Positions 46,901 to 61,900 of a DNA stretch of 64,000 bases are shown piece by piece; the stretch's first letter is position 1, and every line of letters starts with the position of its first letter. A program made the translations under genes and the position numbers. The stretch comes from Panagrolaimus kolymaensis (taxonomy: Eukaryota; Nematoda; Chromadorea; Rhabditida; Panagrolaimidae), in NCBI GenBank assembly GCA_028622995.1, contig JAJQJQ010000040.1:1488001-1552000 (forward strand), read 5' to 3'. Below the pieces are notes generated by a model. That model ran no database searches. It saw only the letters and a program-made list of their open reading frames with translations, and was not told the DNA's origin.

Positions 46901-49900
46901 ATAATTTGTTCATCGCGGGTTTCACCAATAATTTGTGGTTCTTTTGGTACTTTTGATTTTTTGCCACGCTTTTTGCTTGATTCTGGCTCATCAATAATCA
47001 TAACATTTTGTTGAATATTTTTAAGCTTTTCAATATTTGCATTGACATTATCATTTAATTTTCGTTTTAATGCATTACGAGCATCAGCTTTAGCTTTAAC
47101 TTCTTCAACTTGTTGTTGTAATTCAGCAACAATAGGATCATGCTCTGGTAATTGGGAAAGGTGTTGATGAATTTGCACAAAGGATTCTTCAGTAATATCG
47201 GGTTGTTGGGTAAGAATATCAATTTGTTGGCGAGTTTCAATGATACGCTTTTCTTTTTCAAGATTATTAAGATCTTGAATGCGTTGTTGACAAACTCTTT
47301 CAAGTTCCATTAAGCGATTTTTAATTTCATCTAATGATGGTTCATTTTCTCGTTCAACAATTCGTCGATTTCGACGTGCATCTGAATCCAAATTTGTTAA
47401 GCGTTCCATTTCAGTTCGAAGTGGTGGCAATGCTTTATCTTGAATTTCAATTAAATTTTCTTTATCCAATGATGGAACATCGCTGTTGAGATTTGTTATT
47501 TCAGCAATAACTTTATTAATACCATCTTTAATTCCCCGCTCCTCTGAGATTTCATTATGCAAAGATGTTAAATAATTTTCAAAATCTTCATTTGTTTGTT
47601 CCCAATCAGTTTCAACAAATCGAACATCCGCATAAGGCATTTCACATGGATCTAACTTTTCAGAAAGTTCTTGAAGTTGCAATAATGTTGGTTTATGACT
47701 GTTAAAGAAATTATTTGCAGTCTAAAAAATAATTTTTAATTAATAAATATGAATTTAAAAAAAAGGTTTTTAAAGTTTACTTTAAGATTTTCAAGTTGAT
47801 TTTCTGCAACATCAAGGGAACGTAAATCCTTGTTTGCTTCAAAATCGTTTAATACATTACGAGCTTGATCAACTTGATCATTAGCATTATCACGTTCACG
47901 AACAAAATCAATCCATAAATTATAACGGGTATTAAGGTCATTTTGAGCAATTTGAGCTTGTGGAATTAATTCATTCAATGGTTGAATAATTGTTATATTT
48001 TCAGAAGCATTAGCATTATCAATAATGGCATTTGTATCTTGAAGTTTGCCATTAATGCGTTCTGCAAGATCATGATAGCTTATTGGAATTGCAGTTGGAT
48101 CAGCAAGGGTTTGATGAGCTTGACGAATGAGATCAGCTAAATCATTATAATAATGATTTGTATCTGCTTGTAATTGTTCTGATGCAATTGCAGAAGCAAG
48201 TTGATCGGTAAGATTATTTCTTGCATTTTGTAAACGTTCAACAGCAGCATCAAGTGCTCTATGAAGTTCATCAAGTTCATTTTGTTTATCTGCATCAAGG
48301 TTATTTTTATTAATTTGTTCATCCGAAAGCTTTGATCGTATAGCATTTATTCGAGCTTCTTCAGCTTCAAGGGTATTAATACGATCTTGAAGATTATTAG
48401 GTGTTGCATTATCAATATTTGATTGAGCAGCAGTGATATCATTATTAAGGGTATTAAGTTGTTCATCAATTGCGCGTTTAGATGCAATAAAAGCCGCAAG
48501 TGCAGCAGCTTTTTCGCCTACAGCATCACCAAGTTTTTTAAGAAGATCGGTAAGGCGTGAAAGATTCCATTGAGATTTTTCACGAATTTCATCACCTTCA
48601 GGGCCTTCAGGAATTTTTTCCAAAAGATCTTCAAGTTTACGCTTGTGTTCAGTAAGGTCATTAAAAGCATGTTGTTGTTGTTCAAGATTTTCAGGAAGAG
48701 CTGCTTCATAAATATCTGCTTGGTGTTGTAAATCAACTGTAATAAGTTCAATTGCTGGGGCAACTGTATCAAGTTTAGCACGATTTTCAAGAGTTTTACG
48801 CTTTTCATCAAGATTTGATTGAATTGTATCAAGTTGAGCGGATAAATTGGGATTTGTAATTGAATGTTGAATATGATTAAGAGGTTGTTGAATTTTGTCA
48901 TCAAGGTTATTAGCTTGTTTACGTAATTTACGAATTTGCTCAGCTAAATCCCCACTCTTTCTAATTTCATCATCATTAATGCCAGCTTCACCAAGAGTGA
49001 GAGCATTAATACCGATATCATTAATTTTCTTTAATAAATCATTATAATCATGAAGAAGTTTTTCTTCTGTATTAATATCTTCATTAAGTGGAGCAGTTAA
49101 TGCTTTAATATCAGAGCGTAATTGTTCTGTACGTCGGAATAATGCATCACGAGTTGGTTTATCACTAATTTCATCAATATTAAGAGGTGTAATAGCTTCA
49201 ATAATTTTATTAAGGGCACCTAGATCTTCTTTTGCTTCAATATGGGGTTTAAGTTCACCAATAGGATATTTGGTTAAAATATTTTGTTTGGAATTCTCCA
49301 AATCAGCAAGTTGATTTTCAATTGCATTAATAATATCATTTTGTTTCCTTGCATTTTCAAGTTTCTTTGAATGTTTATCATTTATAGCTTGAGCACGCTT
49401 TTTGATGGCTTTTTTACGCTTTTTCATTTCATCATTTGGAATGGGCAAAGTATCAATGCTTGAAATAAGTTGGTTAATAGGAATAAGCTGTTGTTCACTT
49501 AATTGTTCCAAAAGTAATATATCATTAGGTAAAATTGAATCAAGGTCACGCTCAACATTAGCAAGACCATCTTCAGCTTTATTAATTTGATCTGTGAAAC
49601 CTTGTAATTCTTGACGTTTAGCAGTTTCATTTTCAACATTATCATAAAGTTTATTTAATTGATCATCAAGGGCTTGTTGACGTTGAAGTAAATTATTAAA
49701 TTTAACCGATGGTTGAGTTAATGGTAAAAGATTATTAAGGTCATTTTCTTTTACTTTTAATTTATTCCCATTATCAGCATTTTGTTGTTTAATAGCATTA
49801 ACATTTTCAATATTTATTTGTGGATCAGAAGGATTGAGATCATTGATGGCTTTAATGGTATTATCAAGCTCTTTAGCAATATTATCAAGATCGATATTGA

Positions 49901-52900
49901 ATTGTTCAAGCTTATTTGCCCTGTCAATAGCTGATTGCTGTGTGGCATCAAGGCGTTGACGTAAATCAGATATTTCATTGGCTGATTTATTTTGTAATTC
50001 ATTTGCATCCGGATTGCTTGGATCAAGTTGTTGCAAAAGGATATCAACTTGTGAAATATGGGGAATACTGGTTTCAAGAATTTCGGCAACTTTACGTAGG
50101 TCTTCAACAGTTGCAGCAGGATCATTATCAATGCGTTCAGCTTTATCAATGTCATCACGTAAAATAGAAATTTCACGATTGAGATTTGACGAAATTCCAG
50201 CTAATGCAAGCTTATCCGCTGCATCTTTTTCTTGTTCATTAAGGGATTGGGCGATATCATTTAGACGTTCTCGAATTAATGGAAGGTTTAATGTATCACT
50301 ATGATTAATAATGGTATTTGGATCTTGTGCTCGTTTTTCAAGTTGTTCAAGCTTGTCTTCAATAGGCTTTAATTGTTCATGAATGGAATTTAAAGCAGCA
50401 GGCTTTTTATCAAGATCATCCAATTTATGAACAGAAATAGCATCTTCACCAAGTTTATTGATGGTATCAATAAGGGCATTTTGGTCGGCAATAAGCTTAT
50501 TTTCGCGTTCAATATCTTGTTCCAAACGATTAATAAAATCTTCACGAGTTTTGTTTAAATTATTTAATTGATTTTGAAGATCATTAAGTTGGTTTTTAAC
50601 TTCATCATTATCTGGAAGCTGCTTTTGAAGCCAATCATTTGTTTTTCTGAGTTGCTTTTCAACATCTTTAAGACGTGAATCAATTGCTTCAGCGCGACGT
50701 ACACCATCTTTTGCAGATGAAAGAGATTGAGGTGTATTAAATTCATTTTCAAGTGATTGAACTGCTTCAGTTATAGCATTAGCTTGATCATCAAGCTCAG
50801 ATTTTTTGTTATTCCATTGAGAAATATTATCAAGTTGCTTTTGAAGATCATTACATTTTTCAAGTAATTTTTTAAGTAATTCATTCGCATCATTATGGCT
50901 TTTATCATGTTGATAGCGTTCTTCATCAGTAAAGCTTTGAATAACTTCATCTGGAATTTCATCAATGCGATCTAAGTGTTGTTTAAGATCAGTTGCTCGC
51001 TTAGTTAAATCATCAAGGGTTGATTGAGCATTATCAGCATTAAGATTATTTGCATCTGCAACAATGGGTTGAGCTGCAGAAACTTCATTAATGAATATTT
51101 CAAGACTTTCAACATCTTTTTGGGCTTTATCAACATTTTGATGTTCCTTTTCCTTTTCAGCAAGCTTTATTTTAAGAGTTTCAAGTAAATCTTTAGCTTT
51201 TTGTTCTTCAGCTTCAAGTTGTGGAACATCAATACCTCCTTCAAATGCTTTACGGGCAATTTCATTAAGGGTTGGAGTAAGGTTATTTTCAATATCATCG
51301 ATTGCATTACGTAAATTAATAATTTGTTCATCGCGGGTTTCACCAATAATTTGTGGTTCTTTTGGTGCTTTTGATTTTTTGCCACGCTTTTTGCTTGATT
51401 CTGGCTCATCAATAATCATAACATTTTGTTGAATATTTTTAAGCTTTTCAATATTTGCATTGACATTATCATTTAATTTTCGTTTTAATGCATTACGAGC
51501 ATCAGCTTTAGCTTTAACTTCTTCAACTTGTTGTTGTAATTCAGCAACAATAGGATCGTGCTCTGGTAATTGGGAAAGGTGTTGATGAATTTGCACAAAG
51601 GATTCTTCAGTAATATCGGGTTGTTGGGTAAGAATATCAATTTGTTGGCGAGTTTCAATGATACGCTTTTCTTTTTCAAGATTATTAAGATCTTGAATGC
51701 GTTGTTGACAAACTCTTTCAAGTTCCATTAAGCGATTTTTAATTTCATCTAATGATGGTTCATTTTCTCGTTCAACAATTCGTCGATTTCGACGTGCATC
51801 TGAATCCAAATTTGTTAAGCGTTCCATTTCAGTTCGAAGTGGTGGCAATGCTTTATCTTGAATTTCAATTAAATTTTCTTTATCCAATGATGGAACATCG
51901 CTGTTGAGATTTGTTATTTCAGCAATAACTTTATTAATACCATCTTTAATTCCCCGCTCCTCTGAGATTTCATTATGCAAAGATGTTAAATAATTTTCAA
52001 AATCTTCATTTGTTTGTTCCCAATCAGTTTCAACAAATCGAACATCCGCATAAGGCATTTCACATGGATCTAACTTTTCAGAAAGTTCTTGAAGTTGCAA
52101 TAATGTTGGTTTATGACTGTTAAAGAAATTATTTGCAGTCTAAAAAATAATTTTTAATTAATAAATATGAATTTAAAAAAAAGGTTTTTAAAGTTTACTT
52201 TAAGATTTTCAAGTTGATTTTCTGCAACATCAAGGGAACGTAAATCCTTGTTTGCTTCAAAATCGTTTAATACATTACGAGCTTGATCAACTTGATCATT
52301 AGCATTATCACGTTCACGAACAAAATCAATCCATAAATTATAACGGGTATTAAGGTCATTTTGAGCAATTTGAGCTTGTGGAATTAATTCATTCAATGGT
52401 TGAATAATTGTTATATTTTCAGAAGCATTAGCATTATCAATAATGGCATTTGTATCTTGAAGTTTGCCATTAATGCGTTCTGCAAGATCATGATAGCTTA
52501 TTGGAATTGCAGTTGGATCAGCAAGGGTTTGATGAGCTTGACGAATGAGATCAGCTAAATCATTATAATAATGATTTGTATCTGCTTGTAATTGTTCTGA
52601 TGCAATTGCAGAAGCAAGTTGATCGGTAAGATTATTTCTTGCATTTTGTAAACGTTCAACAGCAGCATCAAGTGCTCTATGAAGTTCATCAAGTTCATTT
52701 TGTTTATCTGCATCAAGGTTATTTTTATTAATTTGTTCATCCGAAAGCTTTGATCGTATAGCATTTATTCGAGCTTCTTCAGCTTCAAGGGTATTAATAC
52801 GATCTTGAAGATTATTAGGTGTTGCATTATCAATATTTGATTGAGCAGCAGTGATATCATTATTAAGGGTATTAAGTTGTTCATCAATTGCGCGTTTAGA

Positions 52901-55900
52901 TGCAATAAAAGCCGCAAGTGCAGCAGCTTTTTCGCCTACAGCATCACCAAGTTTTTTAAGAAGATCGGTAAGGCGTGAAAGATTCCATTGAGATTTTTCA
53001 CGAATTTCATCACCTTCAGGGCCTTCAGGAATTTTTTCCAAAAGATCTTCAAGTTTACGCTTGTGTTCAGTAAGGTCATTAAAAGCATGCTGTTGTTGTT
53101 CAAGATTTTCAGGAAGAGCTGCTTCATAAATATCTGCTTGGTGTTGTAAATCAACTGTAATAAGTTCAATTGCTGGGGCAACTGTATCAAGTTTAGCACG
53201 ATTTTCAAGAGTTTTACGCTTTTCATCAAGATTTGATTGAATTGTATCAAGTTGAGCGGATAAATTGGGATTTGTAATTGAATGTTGAATATGATTAAGA
53301 GGTTGTTGAATTTTGTCATCAAGGTTATTAGCTTGTTTACGTAATTTACGAATTTGCTCAGCTAAATCCCCACTCTTTCTAATTTCATCATCATTAATGC
53401 CAGCTTCACCAAGAGTGAGAGCATTAATACCGATATCATTAATTTTCTTTAATAAATCATTATAATCATGAAGAAGTTTTTCTTCTGTATTAATATCTTC
53501 ATTAAGTGGAGCAGTTAATGCTTTAATATCAGAGCGTAATTGTTCTGTACGTCGGAATAATGCATCACGAGTTGGTTTATCACTAATTTCATCAATATTA
53601 AGAGGTGTAATAGCTTCAATAATTTTATTAAGGGCACCTAGATCTTCTTTTGCTTCAATATGGGGTTTAAGTTCACCAATAGGATATTTGGTTAAAATAT
53701 TTTGTTTGGAATTCTCCAAATCAGCAAGTTGATTTTCAATTGCATTAATAATATCATTTTGTTTCCTTGCATTTTCAAGTTTCTTTGAATGTTTATCATT
53801 TATAGCTTGAGCACGCTTTTTGATGGCTTTTTTACGCTTTTTCATTTCATCATTTGGAATGGGCAAAGTATCAATGCTTGAAATAAGTTGGTTAATAGGA
53901 ATAAGCTGTTGTTCACTTAATTGTTCCAAAAGTAATATATCATTAGGTAAAATTGAATCAAGGTCACGCTCAACATTAGCAAGACCATCTTCAGCTTTAT
54001 TAATTTGATCTGTGAAACCTTGTAATTCTTGACGTTTAGCAGTTTCATTTTCAACATTATCATAAAGTTTATTTAATTGATCATCAAGGGCTTGTTGACG
54101 TTGAAGTAAATTATTAAATTTAACCGATGGTTGAGTTAATGGTAAAAGATTATTAAGGTCATTTTCTTTTACTTTTAATTTATTCCCATTATCAGCATTT
54201 TGTTGTTTAATAGCATTAACATTTTCAATATTTATTTGTGGATCAGAAGGATTGAGATCATTGATGGCTTTAATGGTATTATCAAGCTCTTTAGCAATAT
54301 TATCAAGATCGATATTGAATTGTTCAAGCTTATTTGCCCTGTCAATAGCTGATTGCTGTGTGGCATCAAGGCGTTGACGTAAATCAGATATTTCATTGGC
54401 TGATTTATTTTGTAATTCATTTGCATCCGGATTGCTTGGATCAAGTTGTTGCAAAAGGATATCAACTTGTGAAATATGGGGAATACTGGTTTCAAGAATT
54501 TCGGCAACTTTACGTAGGTCTTCAACAGTTGCAGCAGGATCATTATCAATGCGTTCAGCTTTATCAATGTCATCACGTAAAATAGAAATTTCACGATTGA
54601 GATTTGACGAAATTCCAGCTAATGCAAGCTTATCCGCTGCATCTTTTTCTTGTTCATTAAGGGATTGGGCGATATCATTTAGACGTTCTCGAATTAATGG
54701 AAGGTTTAATGTATCACTATGATTAATAATGGTATTTGGATCTTGTGCTCGTTTTTCAAGTTGTTCAAGCTTGTCTTCAATAGGCTTTAATTGTTCATGA
54801 ATGGAATTTAAAGCAGCAGGCTTTTTATCAAGATCATCCAATTTATGAACAGAAATAGCATCTTCACCAAGTTTATTGATGGTATCAATAAGGGCATTTT
54901 GGTCGGCAATAAGCTTATTTTCGCGTTCAATATCTTGTTCCAAACGATTAATAAAATCTTCACGAGTTTTGTTTAAATTATTTAATTGATTTTGAAGATC
55001 ATTAAGTTGGTTTTTAACTTCATCATTATCTGGAAGCTGCTTTTGAAGCCAATCATTTGTTTTTCTGAGTTGCTTTTCAACATCTTTAAGACGTGAATCA
55101 ATTGCTTCAGCGCGACGTACACCATCTTTTGCAGATGAAAGAGATTGAGGTGTATTAAATTCATTTTCAAGTGATTGAACTGCTTCAGTTATAGCATTAG
55201 CTTGATCATCAAGCTCAGATTTTTTGTTATTCCATTGAGAAATATTATCAAGTTGCTTTTGAAGATCATTACATTTTTCAAGTAATTTTTTAAGTAATTC
55301 ATTCGCATCATTATGGCTTTTATCATGTTGATAGCGTTCTTCATCAGTAAAGCTTTGAATAACTTCATCTGGAATTTCATCAATGCGATCTAAGTGTTGT
55401 TTAAGATCAGTTGCTCGCTTAGTTAAATCATCAAGGGTTGATTGAGCATTATCAGCATTAAGATTATTTGCATCTGCAACAATGGGTTGAGCTGCAGAAA
55501 CTTCATTAATGAATATTTCAAGACTTTCAACATCTTTTTGGGCTTTATCAACATTTTGATGTTCCTTTTCCTTTTCAGCAAGCTTTATTTTAAGAGTTTC
55601 AAGTAAATCTTTAGCTTTTTGTTCTTCAGCTTCAAGTTGTGGAACATCAATACCTCCTTCAAATGCTTTACGGGCAATTTCATTAAGGGTTGGAGTAAGG
55701 TTATTTTCAATATCATCGATTGCATTACGTAAATTAATAATTTGTTCATCGCGGGTTTCACCAATAATTTGTGGTTCTTTTGGTGCTTTTGATTTTTTGC
55801 CACGCTTTTTGCTTGATTCTGGCTCATCAATAATCATAACATTTTGTTGAATATTTTTAAGCTTTTCAATATTTGCATTGACATTATCATTTAATTTTCG

Positions 55901-58900
55901 TTTTAATGCATTACGAGCATCAGCTTTAGCTTTAACTTCTTCAACTTGTTGTTGTAATTCAGCAACAATAGGATCATGCTCTGGTAATTGGGAAAGGTGT
56001 TGATGAATTTGCACAAAGGATTCTTCAGTAATATCGGGTTGTTGGGTAAGAATATCAATTTGTTGGCGAGTTTCAATGATACGCTTTTCTTTTTCAAGAT
56101 TATTAAGATCTTGAATGCGTTGTTGACAAACTCTTTCAAGTTCCATTAAGCGATTTTTAATTTCATCTAATGATGGTTCATTTTCTCGTTCAACAATTCG
56201 TCGATTTCGACGTGCATCTGAATCCAAATTTGTTAAGCGTTCCATTTCAGTTCGAAGTGGTGGCAATGCTTTATCTTGAATTTCAATTAAATTTTCTTTA
56301 TCCAATGATGGAACATCGCTGTTGAGATTTGTTATTTCAGCAATAACTTTATTAATACCATCTTTAATTCCCCGCTCCTCTGAGATTTCATTATGCAAAG
56401 ATGTTAAATAATTTTCAAAATCTTCATTTGTTTGTTCCCAATCAGTTTCAACAAATCGAACATCCGCATAAGGCATTTCACATGGATCTAACTTTTCAGA
56501 AAGTTCTTGAAGTTGCAATAATGTTGGTTTATGACTGTTAAAGAAATTATTTGCAGTCTAAAAAATAATTTTTAATTAATAAATATGAATTTAAAAAAAA
56601 GGTTTTTAAAGTTTACTTTAAGATTTTCAAGTTGATTTTCTGCAACATCAAGGGAACGTAAATCCTTGTTTGCTTCAAAATCGTTTAATACATTACGAGC
56701 TTGATCAACTTGATCATTAGCATTATCACGTTCACGAACAAAATCAATCCATAAATTATAACGGGTATTAAGGTCATTTTGAGCAATTTGAGCTTGTGGA
56801 ATTAATTCATTCAATGGTTGAATAATTGTTATATTTTCAGAAGCATTAGCATTATCAATAATGGCATTTGTATCTTGAAGTTTGCCATTAATGCGTTCTG
56901 CAAGATCATGATAGCTTATTGGAATTGCAGTTGGATCAGCAAGGGTTTGATGAGCTTGACGAATGAGATCAGCTAAATCATTATAATAATGATTTGTATC
57001 TGCTTGTAATTGTTCTGATGCAATTGCAGAAGCAAGTTGATCGGTAAGATTATTTCTTGCATTTTGTAAACGTTCAACAGCAGCATCAAGTGCTCTATGA
57101 AGTTCATCAAGTTCATTTTGTTTATCTGCATCAAGGTTATTTTTATTAATTTGTTCATCCGAAAGCTTTGATCGTATAGCATTTATTCGAGCTTCTTCAG
57201 CTTCAAGGGTATTAATACGATCTTGAAGATTATTAGGTGTTGCATTATCAATATTTGATTGAGCAGCAGTGATATCATTATTAAGGGTATTAAGTTGTTC
57301 ATCAATTGCGCGTTTAGATGCAATAAAAGCCGCAAGTGCAGCAGCTTTTTCGCCTACAGCATCACCAAGTTTTTTAAGAAGATCGGTAAGGCGTGAAAGA
57401 TTCCATTGAGATTTTTCACGAATTTCATCACCTTCAGGGCCTTCAGGAATTTTTTCCAAAAGATCTTCAAGTTTACGCTTGTGTTCAGTAAGGTCATTAA
57501 AAGCATGTTGTTGTTGTTCAAGATTTTCAGGAAGAGCTGCTTCATAAATATCTGCTTGGTGTTGTAAATCAACTGTAATAAGTTCAATTGCTGGGGCAAC
57601 TGTATCAAGTTTAGCACGATTTTCAAGAGTTTTACGCTTTTCATCAAGATTTGATTGAATTGTATCAAGTTGAGCGGATAAATTGGGATTTGTAATTGAA
57701 TGTTGAATATGATTAAGAGGTTGTTGAATTTTGTCATCAAGGTTATTAGCTTGTTTACGTAATTTACGAATTTGCTCAGCTAAATCCCCACTCTTTCTAA
57801 TTTCATCATCATTAATGCCAGCTTCACCAAGAGTGAGAGCATTAATACCGATATCATTAATTTTCTTTAATAAATCATTATAATCATGAAGAAGTTTTTC
57901 TTCTGTATTAATATCTTCATTAAGTGGAGCAGTTAATGCTTTAATATCAGAGCGTAATTGTTCTGTACGTCGGAATAATGCATCACGAGTTGGTTTATCA
58001 CTAATTTCATCAATATTAAGAGGTGTAATAGCTTCAATAATTTTATTAAGGGCACCTAGATCTTCTTTTGCTTCAATATGGGGTTTAAGTTCACCAATAG
58101 GATATTTGGTTAAAATATTTTGTTTGGAATTCTCCAAATCAGCAAGTTGATTTTCAATTGCATTAATAATATCATTTTGTTTCCTTGCATTTTCAAGTTT
58201 CTTTGAATGTTTATCATTTATAGCTTGAGCACGCTTTTTGATGGCTTTTTTACGCTTTTTCATTTCATCATTTGGAATGGGCAAAGTATCAATGCTTGAA
58301 ATAAGTTGGTTAATAGGAATAAGCTGTTGTTCACTTAATTGTTCCAAAAGTAATATATCATTAGGTAAAATTGAATCAAGGTCACGCTCAACATTAGCAA
58401 GACCATCTTCAGCTTTATTAATTTGATCTGTGAAACCTTGTAATTCTTGACGTTTAGCAGTTTCATTTTCAACATTATCATAAAGTTTATTTAATTGATC
58501 ATCAAGGGCTTGTTGACGTTGAAGTAAATTATTAAATTTAACCGATGGTTGAGTTAATGGTAAAAGATTATTAAGGTCATTTTCTTTTACTTTTAATTTA
58601 TTCCCATTATCAGCATTTTGTTGTTTAATAGCATTAACATTTTCAATATTTATTTGTGGATCAGAAGGATTGAGATCATTGATGGCTTTAATGGTATTAT
58701 CAAGCTCTTTAGCAATATTATCAAGATCGATATTGAATTGTTCAAGCTTATTTGCCCTGTCAATAGCTGATTGCTGTGTGGCATCAAGGCGTTGACGTAA
58801 ATCAGATATTTCATTGGCTGATTTATTTTGTAATTCATTTGCATCCGGATTGCTTGGATCAAGTTGTTGCAAAAGGATATCAACTTGTGAAATATGGGGA

Positions 58901-61900
58901 ATACTGGTTTCAAGAATTTCGGCAACTTTACGTAGGTCTTCAACAGTTGCAGCAGGATCATTATCAATGCGTTCAGCTTTATCAATGTCATCACGTAAAA
59001 TAGAAATTTCACGATTGAGATTTGACGAAATTCCAGCTAATGCAAGCTTATCCGCTGCATCTTTTTCTTGTTCATTAAGGGATTGGGCGATATCATTTAG
59101 ACGTTCTCGAATTAATGGAAGGTTTAATGTATCACTATGATTAATAATGGTATTTGGATCTTGTGCTCGTTTTTCAAGTTGTTCAAGCTTGTCTTCAATA
59201 GGCTTTAATTGTTCATGAATGGAATTTAAAGCAGCAGGCTTTTTATCAAGATCATCCAATTTATGAACAGAAATAGCATCTTCACCAAGTTTATTGATGG
59301 TATCAATAAGGGCATTTTGGTCGGCAATAAGCTTATTTTCGCGTTCAATATCTTGTTCCAAACGATTAATAAAATCTTCACGAGTTTTGTTTAAATTATT
59401 TAATTGATTTTGAAGATCATTAAGTTGGTTTTTAACTTCATCATTATCTGGAAGCTGCTTTTGAAGCCAATCATTTGTTTTTCTGAGTTGCTTTTCAACA
59501 TCTTTAAGACGTGAATCAATTGCTTCAGCGCGACGTACACCATCTTTTGCAGATGAAAGAGATTGAGGTGTATTAAATTCATTTTCAAGTGATTGAACTG
59601 CTTCAGTTATAGCATTAGCTTGATCATCAAGCTCAGATTTTTTGTTATTCCATTGAGAAATATTATCAAGTTGCTTTTGAAGATCATTACATTTTTCAAG
59701 TAATTTTTTAAGTAATTCATTCGCATCATTATGGCTTTTATCATGTTGATAGCGTTCTTCATCAGTAAAGCTTTGAATAACTTCATCTGGAATTTCATCA
59801 ATGCGATCTAAGTGTTGTTTAAGATCAGTTGCTCGCTTAGTTAAATCATCAAGGGTTGATTGAGCATTATCAGCATTAAGATTATTTGCATCTGCAACAA
59901 TGGGTTGAGCTGCAGAAACTTCATTAATGAATATTTCAAGACTTTCAACATCTTTTTGGGCTTTATCAACATTTTGATGTTCCTTTTCCTTTTCAGCAAG
60001 CTTTATTTTAAGAGTTTCAAGTAAATCTTTAGCTTTTTGTTCTTCAGCTTCAAGTTGTGGAACATCAATACCTCCTTCAAATGCTTTACGGGCAATTTCA
60101 TTAAGGGTTGGAGTAAGGTTATTTTCAATATCATCGATTGCATTACGTAAATTAATAATTTGTTCATCGCGGGTTTCACCAATAATTTGTGGTTCTTTTG
60201 GTGCTTTTGATTTTTTGCCACGCTTTTTGCTTGATTCTGGCTCATCAATAATCATAACATTTTGTTGAATATTTTTAAGCTTTTCAATATTTGCATTGAC
60301 ATTATCATTTAATTTTCGTTTTAATGCATTACGAGCATCAGCTTTAGCTTTAACTTCTTCAACTTGTTGTTGTAATTCAGCAACAATAGGATCATGCTCT
60401 GGTAATTGGGAAAGGTGTTGATGAATTTGCACAAAGGATTCTTCAGTAATATCGGGTTGTTGGGTAAGAATATCAATTTGTTGGCGAGTTTCAATGATAC
60501 GCTTTTCTTTTTCAAGATTATTAAGATCTTGAATGCGTTGTTGACAAACTCTTTCAAGTTCCATTAAGCGATTTTTAATTTCATCTAATGATGGTTCATT
60601 TTCTCGTTCAACAATTCGTCGATTTCGACGTGCATCTGAATCCAAATTTGTTAAGCGTTCCATTTCAGTTCGAAGTGGTGGCAATGCTTTATCTTGAATT
60701 TCAATTAAATTTTCTTTATCCAATGATGGAACATCGCTGTTGAGATTTGTTATTTCAGCAATAACTTTATTAATACCATCTTTAATTCCCCGCTCCTCTG
60801 AGATTTCATTATGCAAAGATGTTAAATAATTTTCAAAATCTTCATTTGTTTGTTCCCAATCAGTTTCAACAAATCGAACATCCGCATAAGGCATTTCACA
60901 TGGATCTAACTTTTCAGAAAGTTCTTGAAGTTGCAATAATGTTGGTTTATGACTGTTAAAGAAATTATTTGCAGTCTAAAAAATAATTTTTAATTAATAA
61001 ATATGAATTTAAAAAAAAGGTTTTTAAAGTTTACTTTAAGATTTTCAAGTTGATTTTCTGCAACATCAAGGGAACGTAAATCCTTGTTTGCTTCAAAATC
61101 GTTTAATACATTACGAGCTTGATCAACTTGATCATTAGCATTATCACGTTCACGAACAAAATCAATCCATAAATTATAACGGGTATTAAGGTCATTTTGA
61201 GCAATTTGAGCTTGTGGAATTAATTCATTCAATGGTTGAATAATTGTTATATTTTCAGAAGCATTAGCATTATCAATAATGGCATTTGTATCTTGAAGTT
61301 TGCCATTAATGCGTTCTGCAAGATCATGATAGCTTATTGGAATTGCAGTTGGATCAGCAAGGGTTTGATGAGCTTGACGAATGAGATCAGCTAAATCATT
61401 ATAATAATGATTTGTATCTGCTTGTAATTGTTCTGATGCAATTGCAGAAGCAAGTTGATCGGTAAGATTATTTCTTGCATTTTGTAAACGTTCAACAGCA
61501 GCATCAAGTGCTCTATGAAGTTCATCAAGTTCATTTTGTTTATCTGCATCAAGGTTATTTTTATTAATTTGTTCATCCGAAAGCTTTGATCGTATAGCAT
61601 TTATTCGAGCTTCTTCAGCTTCAAGGGTATTAATACGATCTTGAAGATTATTAGGTGTTGCATTATCAATATTTGATTGAGCAGCAGTGATATCATTATT
61701 AAGGGTATTAAGTTGTTCATCAATTGCGCGTTTAGATGCAATAAAAGCCGCAAGTGCAGCAGCTTTTTCGCCTACAGCATCACCAAGTTTTTTAAGAAGA
61801 TCGGTAAGGCGTGAAAGATTCCATTGAGATTTTTCACGAATTTCATCACCTTCAGGGCCTTCAGGAATTTTTTCCAAAAGATCTTCAAGTTTACGCTTGT